From the NCBI RefSeq assembly GCF_039655875.1, contig NZ_JBBYXK010000004.1:248001-312000 (forward strand): a stretch of DNA of 64,000 bases, read 5' to 3'. Shown here one piece after another: positions 42,374 to 52,344 of the stretch; within the stretch, counting starts at the first letter, position 1; every line of letters begins with the position of its first letter. Position numbers and translations under genes: made by a program. A model generated the notes under the pieces. That model did no database searches and was not told the origin of the DNA. It was given only the letters and a program-made list of their open reading frames with translations. The DNA is from Emcibacter sp. SYSU 3D8. Lineage in GTDB: Bacteria; Pseudomonadota; Alphaproteobacteria; SMXS01.

Positions 42374-42841
42374 ATGGAAATTCAAGACCTCCTATCGCCA
42401 GATTCCGTCTATTCCGGGCTCAAGGCCAGTAGCAAGCGCCAGGCGCTGCAGGAATTGGCGGAGCGTGCCTCCACCATCACCGGCATACCTGCGCGTGAAA
42501 TCCTCGAGACCATATTGGGCCGGGAACGCCTCGGCACCACCGGGGTTGGCCAGGGTGTCGCCATTCCCCATGGGCGGCTCGAAAAGGTCGACAGGCTCCA
42601 CGGCCTGTTCGCCCGGCTGGACGATCCTATCGACTTCGAATCCATCGATGACCAGCCCGTCGACCTGATTTTCATGCTGCTGGCACCGGAAAGCGCCGGT
42701 GCGGACCATCTCAAGGCTCTCGCCAAGGTGTCACGCCTGCTCCGCGACCGGGCCATGTGCGACAAGCTGCGCGGCGCCGACGGGGCTGCGGCGCTCTATG
42801 CGTTGCTCACGCAGAATCCGGCCCAGACCAACGCGGCCTGA
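42374..42841 (+). CDS. ptsN: PTS IIA-like nitrogen regulatory protein
   Basis: 155 residues. Opens MEIQDLLSPDSVYSGLKASS; the phosphorylated His is in TTGVGQGVAIPHGRLEKVDR; VDLIFMLLAPESAGADHLKA follows. EIIA-Ntr receives phosphate from PTS-Ntr and regulates potassium, nitrogen and sigma-54-linked processes. It ends the lptC-to-ptsN run. Confidence 0.96.
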   Translation: MEIQDLLSPDSVYSGLKASSKRQALQELAERASTITGIPAREILETILGRERLGTTGVGQGVAIPHGRLEKVDRLHGLFARLDDPIDFESIDDQPVDLIFMLLAPESAGADHLKALAKVSRLLRDRAMCDKLRGADGAAALYALLTQNPAQTNAA

Positions 42842-42877
42842 GCCGGAAACGATTTCACGCCAAATTGATGATGCCGG

Positions 42878-43093
42878 TCAGTGGACGCTGACCACCGTCA
42901 TGTCGTGCTGGAGCGCGGCTGCGCGGGCCATTTCGGGGCTTTCCATCAGTCCGATGGCCTGGCCGGCCGCGGTATGCACGGCGAACGCCACGACTCCGTC
43001 CTGCACGATGGGGCGCAGATATACGGTGTTTTCGGCACCCAGGGCCGCGAAGGCCTCCGGGGTCATGTGCTTCAGTACTTCAGTCGTAGTCAT
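42878..43093 (-). CDS. DUF1150 family protein
   Basis: 71 residues: MTTTEVLKHMTPEAFAALGA, VYLRPIVQDGVVAFAVHTAA, and a final helix (ESPEMARAAALQHDMTVVSV). DUF1150 proteins are alphaproteobacterial and usually lie next to a small heat-shock gene, as here, about 31 bp downstream of it. Function unknown; cotranscription suggests a stress role. Confidence 0.9.
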   Translation of the reverse strand: MTTTEVLKHMTPEAFAALGAENTVYLRPIVQDGVVAFAVHTAAGQAIGLMESPEMARAAALQHDMTVVSVH

Positions 43094-43124
43094 TAGACCT
43101 CTCCTAATGAGCCGGTCCCAAGGA

Positions 43125-43538
43125 TTAGGGCTTTGCGACGATGTCGATCTTGCGGATGACCTGTTGGCTTTTCGGCCGGGTCAGGTCCACGGTCAGCAGA
43201 CCGTTTTCGACACCCGCATGCACGACCTCGATGCCGTCGGCTAATACGTAACGCCTCTGGAACTGTCTGGTTGCAATGCCACGGTGAACAAAGGTCCGCG
43301 TCTTGTCGTCGGGCTGTGCGCCAGCGACGACCAGCTGGTTGTCTTCGACCGTGACGCTCAGGTGCTCGGGCAGGAACCCGGCCACCGCCAATACAATGCG
43401 CCAGCTCGTTTCGCTGGTCTGCTCGATGTTGTAGGGCGGATAACCGTCGTCCGCCGAGCGGGCGGCACGTTCGAGCATGCCTTCCAGCCGCTCGAAGCCG
43501 AGCAGAAACGGGCTCGACAGCAAGGATACACGCGTCAC
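43125..43538 (-). CDS. Small heat-shock protein, Hsp20 family
   Basis: 137 residues, class A/IbpA-like: FLLGFERLEGMLERAARSAD, PPYNIEQTSETSWRIVLAVA GFLPEHLSV, then TVEDNQLVVAGAQPDD and GIATRQFQRRYVLADGIEVV, with NGLLTVDLTRP near the end. It is distinct from the 14364-14912 Hsp20 and belongs to the IbpA type that pairs with DUF1150. Chaperone holdase role from the family. Confidence 0.92.
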   Translation of the reverse strand: MTRVSLLSSPFLLGFERLEGMLERAARSADDGYPPYNIEQTSETSWRIVLAVAGFLPEHLSVTVEDNQLVVAGAQPDDKTRTFVHRGIATRQFQRRYVLADGIEVVHAGVENGLLTVDLTRPKSQQVIRKIDIVAKP

Positions 43539-43786
43539 GCTGGCCTCCTTCCTTGAAGCGGGCAGTGATTTGGGCCCCGAAGGCGCCCTCGGATCGCGGC
43601 CCGGAATCCGGCGCCGCTTGTTTCCTATGTGGTTATGGCGTGCGGGCGTTCAAGGGGCGCGCGCAGGGTTCCCGGCATGGGGCGCCGTCCCGCATGGTAC
43701 CGTTACTTATTGGCTTATGTAGTGGCCTGTTGGTGACGTTGCCGCTATAAATGGTGGTGAACGGATAGCAAGGAATTCTGCCCCAG

Positions 43787-45358
43787 ATGGCCACTTGTCA
43801 TGGTACGGCGGTGTGCGGCACGGGCACCGGGCCCCGGAAAAGGCGTGGTGTGGTGCGGTTGCTCGGTACCGCCCTGCTGCTGGCCGTCACGGCCGTCCCC
43901 GCTCGCGCCGATTTCCAGGCCGGTGCGGCTGCCTATGCGCGGGGGGATTTCCGGGCCGCGATCGACGCATGGGCTCCTGATGCCGAACAGGGCGATCCGA
44001 GTGCGTTGTTCAACCTGGGCCAGATGCACCGCCTTGGCGTCGCGGTCGACAAGGACCTGGACAAGGCCGAGGAATATTACCGCCGCGCGGCTGAACAGGG
44101 CCATGTGGGCGCCCAGGCAAATCTGGGCTCCATGCTCTACGACCGCGATCCGCCACAGGGTCAGGAGGCGGTCAGTTTCTGGCAGCAGGCGGCGCGGGCC
44201 GGTGACGTCAAGTCGCAGTACCTGCTGGGTGTGCAGTACGTGAATGGCGATTTCGTCGCCCGAGACTACGTGCAGGCCCATGCCTGGCTCAGCCTGGCGG
44301 CGAAGGCCGGTATCCGCGACGCCACGGAGGCGCTGACCCTCGTCAGGACGTACATGGATGCGGCTGATGTGGGAAAGGCCGACACACTCGCCGCCACGCT
44401 GGTCGTGCCGCCCGCGGCGCCCCGGGCGGCAACCATGCCGGCCAGTGGCGAACTCGCCAGCCAGCTGGACGCGGCGGTGCTGCCCAACCCGGTGGATGAC
44501 CTGGCCATCGCCGACCTGTGGCCGATCAGTCCCGACGCGGTGCGCGGCGCCATAGCGCTGCCATCGCTGCAAGACGCACCGGATGCGCACCAAGCCGTGT
44601 CGAAAACCGGGAACGAGCCGCCGTCTGCCACACCGCCCGAGCCGTCAACTCCCCGGGCGCCGCCGGCCGCACTGGCGAAATCCGACGATTCTCGCAACGT
44701 CGAGTACCGGGCACAATTCGCCAGTTTCAGCACCGAGCGCGAGGCCATGGAACTGCGCCAGTCGCTCGAGGCCGGACATGCGAGGCTGCTCGGTGATGCC
44801 GGCGTGAAAGTGGAGAAGCTGATCGGGGGCGGACCCCAGTCCGTCGTCTACCGGGTCAGAACCGGACCGCTGAAGAGTGAGGCCGCGGCCAGGGCGGTGT
44901 GCGATGGCGTGAGCGGGGACAAGATCGCCTGTCAGACTGCCAAGAGCATGCGGGTTCCGGTCTCGGCAGGCGCGGACGCCGAACTGCAGCACGCCCAGAC
45001 GACCGGCGCGCCGACGCCGTCCGTGGTCCCGCAGCAGAAAGCGCCGGCAGCGCCAGCGCCCGAGGATCATCCCGAAATCGGTCCCGAGGCGCTGCATGAG
45101 GGCGACAAGTGGCGGGTTCAGGTCGGCGCAGGGCGGACCGAGGAAGAAGCCCGGTTCCGCTGGGCGCGGCTGATGGGCGCGAACGCCGATCTGCTCGATG
45201 CTGCCGAGCTGTACATCTACAAGGCCGATCTGGGGCTGAAAGGCGTGTTCTACCGGGTGCAGATCGGCCGCTTCAGCACCCGTCCCGCCGCCATCGGATT
45301 GTGCGAGCGGCTCAAGGCCCGCAAGGTTGACTGCTTCGTGACCGCCACACAGCCATAG
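43787..45358 (+). CDS. Secreted Sel1-repeat protein with two SPOR domains
   Basis: 523 residues. A hydrophobic signal (LLGTALLLAVTAVPARA) precedes Sel1/TPR-like repeats: SALFNLGQMHRLGVAVDKDL, AEEYYRRAAEQGHVGAQANL and VSFWQQAARAGDVKSQYLLG. A Pro/Ala-rich linker leads to two SPOR-like domains, one around YRAQFASFSTEREAMELRQS, one at KWRVQVGAGRTEEEARFRWA through FYRVQIGRFSTRPAAIGLCE. SPOR domains bind denuded septal peptidoglycan, so a septum-linked periplasmic protein is likely. It diverges from the Hsp20 gene. Confidence 0.85.
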   Translation: MATCHGTAVCGTGTGPRKRRGVVRLLGTALLLAVTAVPARADFQAGAAAYARGDFRAAIDAWAPDAEQGDPSALFNLGQMHRLGVAVDKDLDKAEEYYRRAAEQGHVGAQANLGSMLYDRDPPQGQEAVSFWQQAARAGDVKSQYLLGVQYVNGDFVARDYVQAHAWLSLAAKAGIRDATEALTLVRTYMDAADVGKADTLAATLVVPPAAPRAATMPASGELASQLDAAVLPNPVDDLAIADLWPISPDAVRGAIALPSLQDAPDAHQAVSKTGNEPPSATPPEPSTPRAPPAALAKSDDSRNVEYRAQFASFSTEREAMELRQSLEAGHARLLGDAGVKVEKLIGGGPQSVVYRVRTGPLKSEAAARAVCDGVSGDKIACQTAKSMRVPVSAGADAELQHAQTTGAPTPSVVPQQKAPAAPAPEDHPEIGPEALHEGDKWRVQVGAGRTEEEARFRWARLMGANADLLDAAELYIYKADLGLKGVFYRVQIGRFSTRPAAIGLCERLKARKVDCFVTATQP

Positions 45359-45371
45359 CCGCCTGGCCGGT

Positions 45372-46193
45372 TTACGGTCTGGCCGCGCCGAAACCGTATT
45401 TCTCGAACAGAGCGCGCGCTTCCGGTGTCCCGAGATAGCTGTAAAAGGCCTCGGCAGCCGGATTGTGGCCCTTCACCAGCGCCGCCGGATAGACGATGGG
45501 CATGTGGCTGGAGCCTGGAAACACATCGACGATTCGGACTCGTCCTTCCACGCCGGCATCGCTGAAATAGACGATACCGAGCGGCGCTTCACCCCGCGCC
45601 ACTAGCGCCAGCGCCGTCCGCACGTTGTCGGCTGGAAGCAGCCGGTCGGCCACATCCTTCCACACTCCCAGCCGGGACAGCGCGGCACGGGCATAGCGGC
45701 CCGCCGGCACGAAATCAGGATCGCCGGTCGACAGGCGGCCACCCTTGCCGAGGGCGGCAGCCAGCGCGAAGCCGGGCGCGACCTTCAATGCCAGCGGGCT
45801 GGCCGCCGGCGCGATCAGCACCAGCCGGTTGGACAGGATGTTCCTGCGGCTGGGGGGGTCGATCAGGCCGCGCTGCTGCAGGTAATCCATCCAGTCCGTG
45901 TCGGCAGATATGAACAGGTCGGCGGGTGCGCCGGCCTCGATCTGGCGTGCGGCCGCCGAGCTTGAGGCGAAGGAAAGCACCACCTTCACGCCGGTCTTGC
46001 CGGTATAGGCCGCGCCGATGTCCTGCAGGGCGTTGGTCAACGAGGCGGCCGCAAAGACAGTCACGTCCCGCGGCGGCGCGGCTTTCGGCGCAGCCGGAAG
46101 CAGCATGGTCATGACCATCGCTGCTGCTGCACCGGCCAGCACAGCGCGGCGGCGCGCAGGGTCAAACAGGCTGAACAATCGGCTCCCGTGCAT
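45372..46193 (-). CDS. modA: Molybdate-binding protein ModA, orphan
   Basis: 273 residues. Signal region with Arg residues and a hydrophobic core (RRRAVLAGAAAAMVMTMLLP). The mature domain has VTVFAAASLTNALQDIGAAY, FASSSAAARQIEAGAPADLF ISADTDWMD, and GIVYFSDAGVEGRVRIVDVF, all standard for ModA and its close relatives. It captures molybdate or tungstate in the periplasm. modB and modC are not adjacent on either side, so the permease lies elsewhere or this is a solitary receptor. Confidence 0.9.
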   Translation of the reverse strand: MHGSRLFSLFDPARRRAVLAGAAAAMVMTMLLPAAPKAAPPRDVTVFAAASLTNALQDIGAAYTGKTGVKVVLSFASSSAAARQIEAGAPADLFISADTDWMDYLQQRGLIDPPSRRNILSNRLVLIAPAASPLALKVAPGFALAAALGKGGRLSTGDPDFVPAGRYARAALSRLGVWKDVADRLLPADNVRTALALVARGEAPLGIVYFSDAGVEGRVRIVDVFPGSSHMPIVYPAALVKGHNPAAEAFYSYLGTPEARALFEKYGFGAARP

Positions 46194-46492
46194 GCCTTAT
46201 CTGTAGGGATGCACTGTTCCAAGGCAAGGGCATTTCGCGGCGCAGAGAAGTGAAATCCCGGGCGGCGCCATGGCGGAACGTGGTCCACCGCTCGGGAGCC
46301 GGTGATGCCGATTCGCTCGGCGCCGGCACATCTGGGATCGCAAAATTTCCATGCAGGCTTCGCCGCCGCATCATGGCGGTGTCCGCCGGGACAGGCAGCG
46401 AGCGGTCCTCCGGATGATGGCTATTCTCCCGGTGTGACACGGCGTTCTGGTCCCCTGCGGAATTTACCGCGTGCGCCGGTGGTCCAGGCATG
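46194..46492. other. Intergenic, modA promoter region
   Basis: About 300 bp between the modA start and the tRNA-Ala terminator. I see no gene or RNA. No molybdenum-responsive operator (ModE-type palindrome) was evident by eye. Confidence 0.4.
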
Positions 46493-46519
46493 AAAAAAGC
46501 CGCCCGAAGGCGGCTTTTT
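46493..46519 (-). terminator. Intrinsic terminator of tRNA-Ala
   Basis: On the minus strand GCCGCC-TTCG-GGCGGC with a UUCG tetraloop, followed by six Ts, ten bases past the tRNA 3' end. The opposite strand also has a T-run, so it may work in both directions. Confidence 0.85.
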
Positions 46520-46528
46520 CTGGGGTTC

Positions 46529-46604
<76 letters not shown>

Positions 46605-46680
46605 CCAGGAGCGGCTTCGGAACCCGCTGGGCTGCCGAAGCCGCGTCTATATGCGCGGGGTGCGCCTGAAGGTCAAGCGC

Positions 46681-47013
46681 CTATTTGTCATCGTCCGAGT
46701 CGTTCTCGACATCAACCTCGACCTCGACGTCGATATCATCTTCCTCGTCCTCGATCTCGAGGATCTGGTCCATGTCGGAATCGTCGCTGTCCTCAAGGTC
46801 GTCGTCGTCGTCGGACACCGGTTCGGGCTTCTTGACGACCTTGGCCTTGACCTCGACCGGTTCCGCGACGGGCCGGCGCGGCTTCAGGATGGTCTCGGGC
46901 ACGAAGTTCTGACCGCAATTGATGCAGGTGATCGGATCGGACTTGCCCAGATCGTAGAAGCGGGTGCCGCATTTCGGGCACTGGCGTTTGGTTCCCAGCT
47001 CAGGCTTGGCCAC
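46681..47013 (-). CDS. TIGR02300 family zinc-ribbon/acidic protein
   Basis: 110 residues from a GTG at 47013 with GAGGA five bases upstream (a longer ATG frame exists). The N-terminus has AKPELGTKRQCPKCGTRFYD LGK, then ITCINCGQNFVPE: a four-cysteine zinc ribbon with the FYDLGK motif of TIGR02300. The C-terminal half is almost all Asp/Glu with some Val. The family is nearly restricted to alphaproteobacteria; function unknown. Confidence 0.92.
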   Translation of the reverse strand: MAKPELGTKRQCPKCGTRFYDLGKSDPITCINCGQNFVPETILKPRRPVAEPVEVKAKVVKKPEPVSDDDDDLEDSDDSDMDQILEIEDEEDDIDVEVEVDVENDSDDDK

Positions 47014-47170
47014 CTTTGTCCTCACTTTTCTGATCAGTCTTTGGAGATTGGCGAAACCCATTGCCACGGTCGGCACCGGGTGTCAAAGCACTATTTGGCG
47101 GCGTACCGGAATTGGCCCGCCGCGCAGGCTGTGCTAGATGGAGCGCCACAACCTCAAGGGCAAGACAATT

Positions 47171-48493
47171 ATGAGCATCCGAACTGCACATCGGATCACC
47201 GGCCTGACCGGAACCTACGCGGCGCCGGGCGACAAGTCGATCTCCCATCGGGCGTTGATGCTGGGCGGACTCGCCGTGGGCGAGACGCGCATCACCGGCC
47301 TGCTGGAGGGCGAGGATGTGCTGGCGACGGCCCGCGCCATGCGGGCGCTGGGCGCCGAAGTGACGCGCGGCGCCGACGGCGCCTGGACGGTGTACGGCAC
47401 CGGCGTGGGCGGCCTACGGGCGCCGTCGGATATCCTGGACCTTGCCAATGCGGGTACCGGCGTGCGGCTGCTCATGGGCGTGGTAGCCACCCATCCGTTC
47501 ACCAGCGTGTTCACCGGCGACGCCTCGCTGCGCAAGCGGCCCATGGAACGGGTGATGACGCCCTTGCGCCAGATGGGCGCGCGCTTCACCGCCGCCGAGG
47601 GCGGCCGGTTGCCGATCACTGTCGAAGGCGCCGCCATGGCGATGCCGATCCGGTACGTGGTGCCGGTGCCGTCGGCGCAGGTGAAGTCGGCGGTGATGCT
47701 CGCGGGGCTCAACACGCCCGGCCGGACCATCGTCGTCGAGAAGCAGGCGACCCGCGACCACACTGAAAACATGATGCGCCATTTCGGAGCGAGCGTAAGC
47801 GTCGAGCGCACGGCGGAAGGCGATGTCATCGCGCTGGACGGTCAGCCCGAGTTGCGCGGTCGGCCCATGGCGGTGCCGGGCGATCCGTCCTCGGCGGCGT
47901 TCCCGCTGGTGGCGGCGCTGATCACCGAGGACTCCGAGCTGACCGTCACCGGCATTTCCGTCAATCCGCTGCGCGCCGGCCTGTTCGAGACGCTGATCGA
48001 GATGGGTGCGTTGCTGGAAATCACCAATCGCCGCATCGAGGGCGGCGAACCGGTGGCCGACGTCACGGCGCGCTCCAGTGCCCTGCGCGGCGTGGACGTG
48101 CCGGCCGAGCGGGCGCCCAGCATGATCGACGAATATCCGATTCTGGCCATTGCCGCGGCTTTCGCCCAGGGACGCACCACCATGCGCGGCCTCGGCGAAT
48201 TGCGGGTCAAGGAATCCGACCGGATCGCCGCCATGGCGAAGGGCCTCGCCGCCAACGGCATTGCCTTCCAGGAGCTGGAAGACGGGATGATCGTCGATGG
48301 CCGGCCCGGCGATGTGCCCGGCGGCGGCACCGTCGAGACTCACATGGATCACCGCATCGCCATGTCGTTCCTGGTGCTGGGCTGCGCCTCGCGAAAGCCG
48401 GTGACCGTGGATGAGGACGAGATGATCGCCACCTCCTTCCCCGACTTCGCCGGCCTGATGGCCAGCGCCGGGGCCCGGCTGGAGGCGGCGTGA
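47171..48493 (+). CDS. aroA: 3-phosphoshikimate 1-carboxyvinyltransferase (EPSP synthase)
   Basis: 440 residues from ATG 47171. Conserved stretches: [80 protein letters not shown], and [20 protein letters not shown]. An Ala follows the glycine-rich motif as in class II (glyphosate-tolerant type) enzymes, but I did not verify the class. It makes EPSP on the way to chorismate. Overlaps cmk by four bases. Confidence 0.97.
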   Translation: MSIRTAHRITGLTGTYAAPGDKSISHRALMLGGLAVGETRITGLLEGEDVLATARAMRALGAEVTRGADGAWTVYGTGVGGLRAPSDILDLANAGTGVRLLMGVVATHPFTSVFTGDASLRKRPMERVMTPLRQMGARFTAAEGGRLPITVEGAAMAMPIRYVVPVPSAQVKSAVMLAGLNTPGRTIVVEKQATRDHTENMMRHFGASVSVERTAEGDVIALDGQPELRGRPMAVPGDPSSAAFPLVAALITEDSELTVTGISVNPLRAGLFETLIEMGALLEITNRRIEGGEPVADVTARSSALRGVDVPAERAPSMIDEYPILAIAAAFAQGRTTMRGLGELRVKESDRIAAMAKGLAANGIAFQELEDGMIVDGRPGDVPGGGTVETHMDHRIAMSFLVLGCASRKPVTVDEDEMIATSFPDFAGLMASAGARLEAA

Positions 48494-49155
48494 TCATCGC
48501 CATCGACGGGCCGGCATCGTCGGGCAAGGGCACTCTGGCCCGGCTGTTGGCCCGGCATTACGGCCTGCCTCACCTCGACACCGGTTCGCTCTATCGGGCG
48601 GTTGCCCGCAAGCTGCTCCGGGACGGCGCCGACCTGGGTGACGAGGCTGCCGCCGGGCGCGCGGCGCGGGCACTGAGCGCCGCCGACCTCGACGATCCGG
48701 GCCTGCGTGACGAGACAACCGGCGAGGCAGCCTCCATCGTCTCCGCCATGCCGGATGTACGCGCCGCGCTGCTGGACTACCAGCGGACCTTCGCGCATCA
48801 GCCGGGCGGCGCGGTACTGGATGGACGGGACGTGGGAACGGTGATCTGCCCGGAAGCGGACGCCAAACTGTTCGTGACGGCCGCCGCGGCCGTACGGGCC
48901 AGACGCCGCGCCGACGAACTGAGGGCGCGCGGGAAGGCCGCGGACGAGCACCGCATCCTCGAGGATATCGAGGCGCGCGACCGGCGCGATACGCGCCGTG
49001 CGGTCGCGCCGCTCGCGCCCGCCATGGACGCGCACTTGCTCGATACCTCGAATCTGTCTATAGAAGCCGCCTTTGAAGCGGCGAAAGCCGTTGTTGAGTC
49101 TGCCGTCCGCAAGGCAATGGCAGAAAGACCGCCGGAAAAACCGGCTGGCCTGTAA
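48490..49155 (+). CDS. cmk: Cytidylate kinase
   Basis: 221 residues from a GTG in the GTGA overlap with aro[21 protein letters not shown] is the P-loop; [20 protein letters not shown] and [20 protein letters not shown] are the NMP-binding and lid motifs. It phosphorylates CMP and dCMP. aroA-cmk-rpsA is a widely conserved order. Confidence 0.97.
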   Translation: MIIAIDGPASSGKGTLARLLARHYGLPHLDTGSLYRAVARKLLRDGADLGDEAAAGRAARALSAADLDDPGLRDETTGEAASIVSAMPDVRAALLDYQRTFAHQPGGAVLDGRDVGTVICPEADAKLFVTAAAAVRARRRADELRARGKAADEHRILEDIEARDRRDTRRAVAPLAPAMDAHLLDTSNLSIEAAFEAAKAVVESAVRKAMAERPPEKPAGL

Positions 49156-49183
49156 CATCTGAAGAAGCAGGAGCTTAAACAGC

Positions 49184-50899
49184 ATGTCTACCAACACCAG
49201 CGCGAACACCGCGCTTCGCGATGAATTCGCGGCCCTTCTGGACGAAAGCTTTGGCGGTGGCGAAGCCATCGAAGGCACCGTCGTAAAGGGCACCATTGTC
49301 GGCGTCGAGAATGACGTCATCGTTGTCGACGTCGGTCTGAAGGCCGAAGGTCGCATCCCCGTCGCCGAATTCGGCCCCGTCGGCAGCCGCCAGAGCCTGA
49401 ACGTCGGCGATACCGTCGAGGTGTTCCTCGAGCGCATGGAAAATGCCATGGGCGAAGCGGTGATCAGCCGCGAGCGCGCCCGTCGCGAGGAAGCCTGGGA
49501 CCGCCTCGAAGACGCAGCCGGCGACAGCTCGCGCGTCGAGGGCATCATCTTCGGCCGCGTCAAGGGCGGCTTCACCGTGGATCTCGACGGCGCCGTGGCG
49601 TTCCTGCCGGGCAGCCAGGTCGACATCCGCCCGGTGCGCGATGTCACGCCGCTGATGGGCATCACCCAGCCCTTCCAAATCCTGAAGATGGACCGTCGCC
49701 GCGGCAATATCGTCGTGTCGCGCCGCGCCGTCCTCGAAGAGACCCGCGCCGAGCAGCGCACCGAGCTGCTGTCGAACCTGCATGAAGGCCAGGTGCTCGA
49801 CGGTGTCGTGAAGAACATCACCGATTACGGCGCGTTCGTCGACCTGGGCGGCATCGATGGCCTGCTGCACGTCACCGACATGTCGTGGCGCCGCATCAAC
49901 CACCCGACCGAGGTGCTGAGCATCGGCCAGACCGTCAAGGTCCAGGTGATCAAGGTCAACCCGGAAAGCCAGCGCATCAGCCTGGGCATGAAGCAGCTCG
50001 AGGCCGATCCGTGGGATGGCATCGACCTCAAGTACCCGGTCCGCGCGACCTTCACCGGCCGTGTCACCAACATCACCGAGTACGGCGCCTTCGTGGAACT
50101 GGAGCCCGGTGTCGAAGGTCTGGTGCACGTTTCCGAAATGTCGTGGACCAAGAAGAACGTCCACCCCGGCAAGATCGTGTCGCAGAGCCAGGAAGTCGAG
50201 GTCATGGTCCTCGACGTCGATCCGTCGAAGCGCCGCATCAGCCTCGGCCTCAAGCAGGTCCAGGAAAATCCGTGGGAGTCGTTCTCCGCACAATATCCGG
50301 TCGGCTCGACCGTCGAAGGCCAGGTCAAGAACATCACCGAATTCGGTCTGTTCATCGGCCTCGACCACGATCTCGACGGCATGATCCATCTGTCGGATCT
50401 GGACTGGAACCGTTCGGGCGACGAGGCGATCAAGGACTTCAAGAAGGGCGATACCGTCAAGGCGATCGTTCTCGATATCGACATGGAGAAAGAGCGCATC
50501 GGCCTGGGTGTGAAGCAGCTCGGCGGCGATCCGTTCGCCGGCGTGTCGTCCAGCACCAAGAAGGGCTCGATCGTCACCTGCATCATCAGCGCCGTGACCG
50601 ACAATGGTCTCGAGGTGAAGTTCGGTGACAGCGACTTCCCGGGTTTCATCCGCCGTTCCGACCTGGCCCGCGATCGCGGCGACCAGCGTCCCGACCGCTT
50701 CGCCGTCGGCGACAAGGTCGATGCGCTGGTGACCAACGTCGACAAGTCCTCGCGCCGGATCACCCTTTCGATCAAGTCGCTGGAGATCGAGGAAGAGAAG
50801 AAGGCGGTTGCCCAGTATGGTTCGGCCGATGCCGGCGCCAGCCTCGGCGACATTCTGGGCGCGGCCATGGATAAGGCCCGCCGGGAAGCCAACGACTAA
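49184..50899 (+). CDS. rpsA: 30S ribosomal protein S1
   Basis: 571 residues with six S1 OB-fold repeats; examples are GTVVKGTIVGVENDVIVVDV, GVVKNITDYGAFVDLGGIDG LLHVTDMSW, GRVTNITEYGAFVELEPGVE and GQVKNITEFGLFIGLDHDLD. It binds mRNA upstream of starts and helps load structured messages. GGAG lies before the ATG. A strong terminator follows. Confidence 0.98.
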   Translation: MSTNTSANTALRDEFAALLDESFGGGEAIEGTVVKGTIVGVENDVIVVDVGLKAEGRIPVAEFGPVGSRQSLNVGDTVEVFLERMENAMGEAVISRERARREEAWDRLEDAAGDSSRVEGIIFGRVKGGFTVDLDGAVAFLPGSQVDIRPVRDVTPLMGITQPFQILKMDRRRGNIVVSRRAVLEETRAEQRTELLSNLHEGQVLDGVVKNITDYGAFVDLGGIDGLLHVTDMSWRRINHPTEVLSIGQTVKVQVIKVNPESQRISLGMKQLEADPWDGIDLKYPVRATFTGRVTNITEYGAFVELEPGVEGLVHVSEMSWTKKNVHPGKIVSQSQEVEVMVLDVDPSKRRISLGLKQVQENPWESFSAQYPVGSTVEGQVKNITEFGLFIGLDHDLDGMIHLSDLDWNRSGDEAIKDFKKGDTVKAIVLDIDMEKERIGLGVKQLGGDPFAGVSSSTKKGSIVTCIISAVTDNGLEVKFGDSDFPGFIRRSDLARDRGDQRPDRFAVGDKVDALVTNVDKSSRRITLSIKSLEIEEEKKAVAQYGSADAGASLGDILGAAMDKARREAND

Positions 50900-50980
50900 A
50901 ATGCTTTTCAGGCCGGGCGGATTCGCCTGGCCGCATGAAAGCTGCGACGAGAGAAATCTCTCCTGGTGAGAGACGACTTC

Positions 50981-51018
50981 GAAAGCCCTCTCGCCTGTTC
51001 TCAGGCGAGAGGGCTTTC
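50981..51018 (+). terminator. Long perfect hairpin after rpsA
   Basis: GAAAGCCCTCTCGCCTG, a short loop, then its exact complement CAGGCGAGAGGGCTTTC, ending TTTCTCT. The 17-bp perfect stem about 80 bp after the rpsA stop is an intrinsic terminator, though the T-run is short. The next start (sppA) is about 35 bp on, so sppA has its own promoter or depends on read-through. Confidence 0.8.
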
Positions 51019-51051
51019 TCTATGATGACCCTGGATGTGAGGGAGTGACGA

Positions 51052-51951
51052 ATGGCCATCGATGTCGATGAACTGCTGGCCCGCAGGAAGCTGAAGCGCC
51101 GGTTGGCGTTCTGGCGGGTGGCGGCGCTGCTGCTGGTGGTGGGCCTCGCGCTCGCCGTATTCGGCAGCAAGGGCAAAGGCGTGTTGCCGCATATCGCGCG
51201 GGTCAACATCGACGGCGTGATCATGGACGAGAAGAAGCGCGAGGAAGTGCTCGACGACATCGCCGGGGACAGCACCGTCAAGGCGGTGATCGTACGCATC
51301 GACAGTCCGGGAGGCACGGTCGTCGGCTCGGAAATCATCTACAAGGGGCTGCGAAAGATCGCCGAGGACAAGCCGGTGGTCGCCGTGATCAGCAGCATGG
51401 GCGCATCGGGCGGCTATATCGCGGCGCTCGGCGCCGACCGCATCTACGCCCGGGAGAACTCGCTCACCGGGTCCATCGGCGTGATCTTCCAGTCGCCCGA
51501 ATTCTCCAAGCTCATGGGGACCATCGGCGTCAGCGTCAACGAGGTGAAATCGGCGCCGCTGAAGGGCGGCCCGTCACCGTTCGAGCCCATGTCCGATGAC
51601 ATGCGCCAGAGCATCGAGGTGATGGTCAACGACGCCTTCGACTGGTTCAAGGATCTGGTCCAGGAACGGCGCGACCTGACACCCGACGAACTGGCGGTGG
51701 TCACGGACGGCCGTGTCTATTCCGGCCGGCAGGCCATTCCGCTCAAGCTGGTCGACGCGTTGGGCGGCGAGCAGGACGCCATCGCCTGGCTGGAAAAGGA
51801 AAAGAAACTCTCCAGGAACCTGCCGGTGATCGATGCCGACAAGGACAAGGAGTTTCCGTTCATGGAAAGGGCCATGGCCATGGTGTTCGGCGACACACAC
51901 CTGGCCGACCGGCTTTCACTTGACGGAGTGCTAGCGCTCTGGCAACCTTAG
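51052..51951 (+). CDS. sppA: Signal peptide peptidase SppA (short form)
   Basis: 299 residues: one membrane helix (VAALLLVVGLALAVFGS) and a single S49 protease domain. IVRIDSPGGTVVGSEIIYKG, ISSMGASGGYIAALGADRIY (catalytic Ser in ASGGY) and SLTGSIGVIFQSPEFSKLMG, then VNEVKSAPLKGGPSPFEPMS (catalytic Lys region). It degrades released signal peptides in the membrane. GAGGGAG precedes the start. Confidence 0.95.
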   Translation: MAIDVDELLARRKLKRRLAFWRVAALLLVVGLALAVFGSKGKGVLPHIARVNIDGVIMDEKKREEVLDDIAGDSTVKAVIVRIDSPGGTVVGSEIIYKGLRKIAEDKPVVAVISSMGASGGYIAALGADRIYARENSLTGSIGVIFQSPEFSKLMGTIGVSVNEVKSAPLKGGPSPFEPMSDDMRQSIEVMVNDAFDWFKDLVQERRDLTPDELAVVTDGRVYSGRQAIPLKLVDALGGEQDAIAWLEKEKKLSRNLPVIDADKDKEFPFMERAMAMVFGDTHLADRLSLDGVLALWQP

Positions 51952-52023
51952 GGTTTCCGAGACAAGAGGTAGAGCGAGACGTGCTGGGGGTCGGTCGTCT
52001 CTTGCCGACGGGGGTACACTTAC

Positions 52024-52305
52024 GTGATCAAGTCCGAACTTATCCAGCGGCTGGCTGAAGACAATCCACATTTGTATCAGCGTGCCGTGGAGCGAATCGT
52101 ATCTACGATCTTCGACGAGATCACCGGCGCCCTGGCGCGGGGCGATCGCGTGGAGCTTCGGGGTTTCGGCGCGTTTTCCGTGAAATACAGACCCTCTCGC
52201 CTGGGGCGCAACCCGCGCACCGGCGACGCGGTCGATGTGTCCGCCAAGGCCGTGCCGTTCTTCAAGACCGGCAAGGAACTGCGTGAGCGGTTAAACGAGA
52301 AGTAG
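52024..52305 (+). CDS. ihfB: Integration host factor beta subunit
   Basis: 93 residues from a [23 protein letters not shown], the arm [26 protein letters not shown] and [20 protein letters not shown] match IHF beta. It bends DNA with IHF alpha (not in the window). Its position after sppA and before lapA-pyrF is conserved in alphaproteobacteria. Confidence 0.95.
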   Translation: MIKSELIQRLAEDNPHLYQRAVERIVSTIFDEITGALARGDRVELRGFGAFSVKYRPSRLGRNPRTGDAVDVSAKAVPFFKTGKELRERLNEK

Positions 52306-52344
52306 CCGCTGTTCCAGCCCTCTCATCCGAACTAGGCTGACGGC

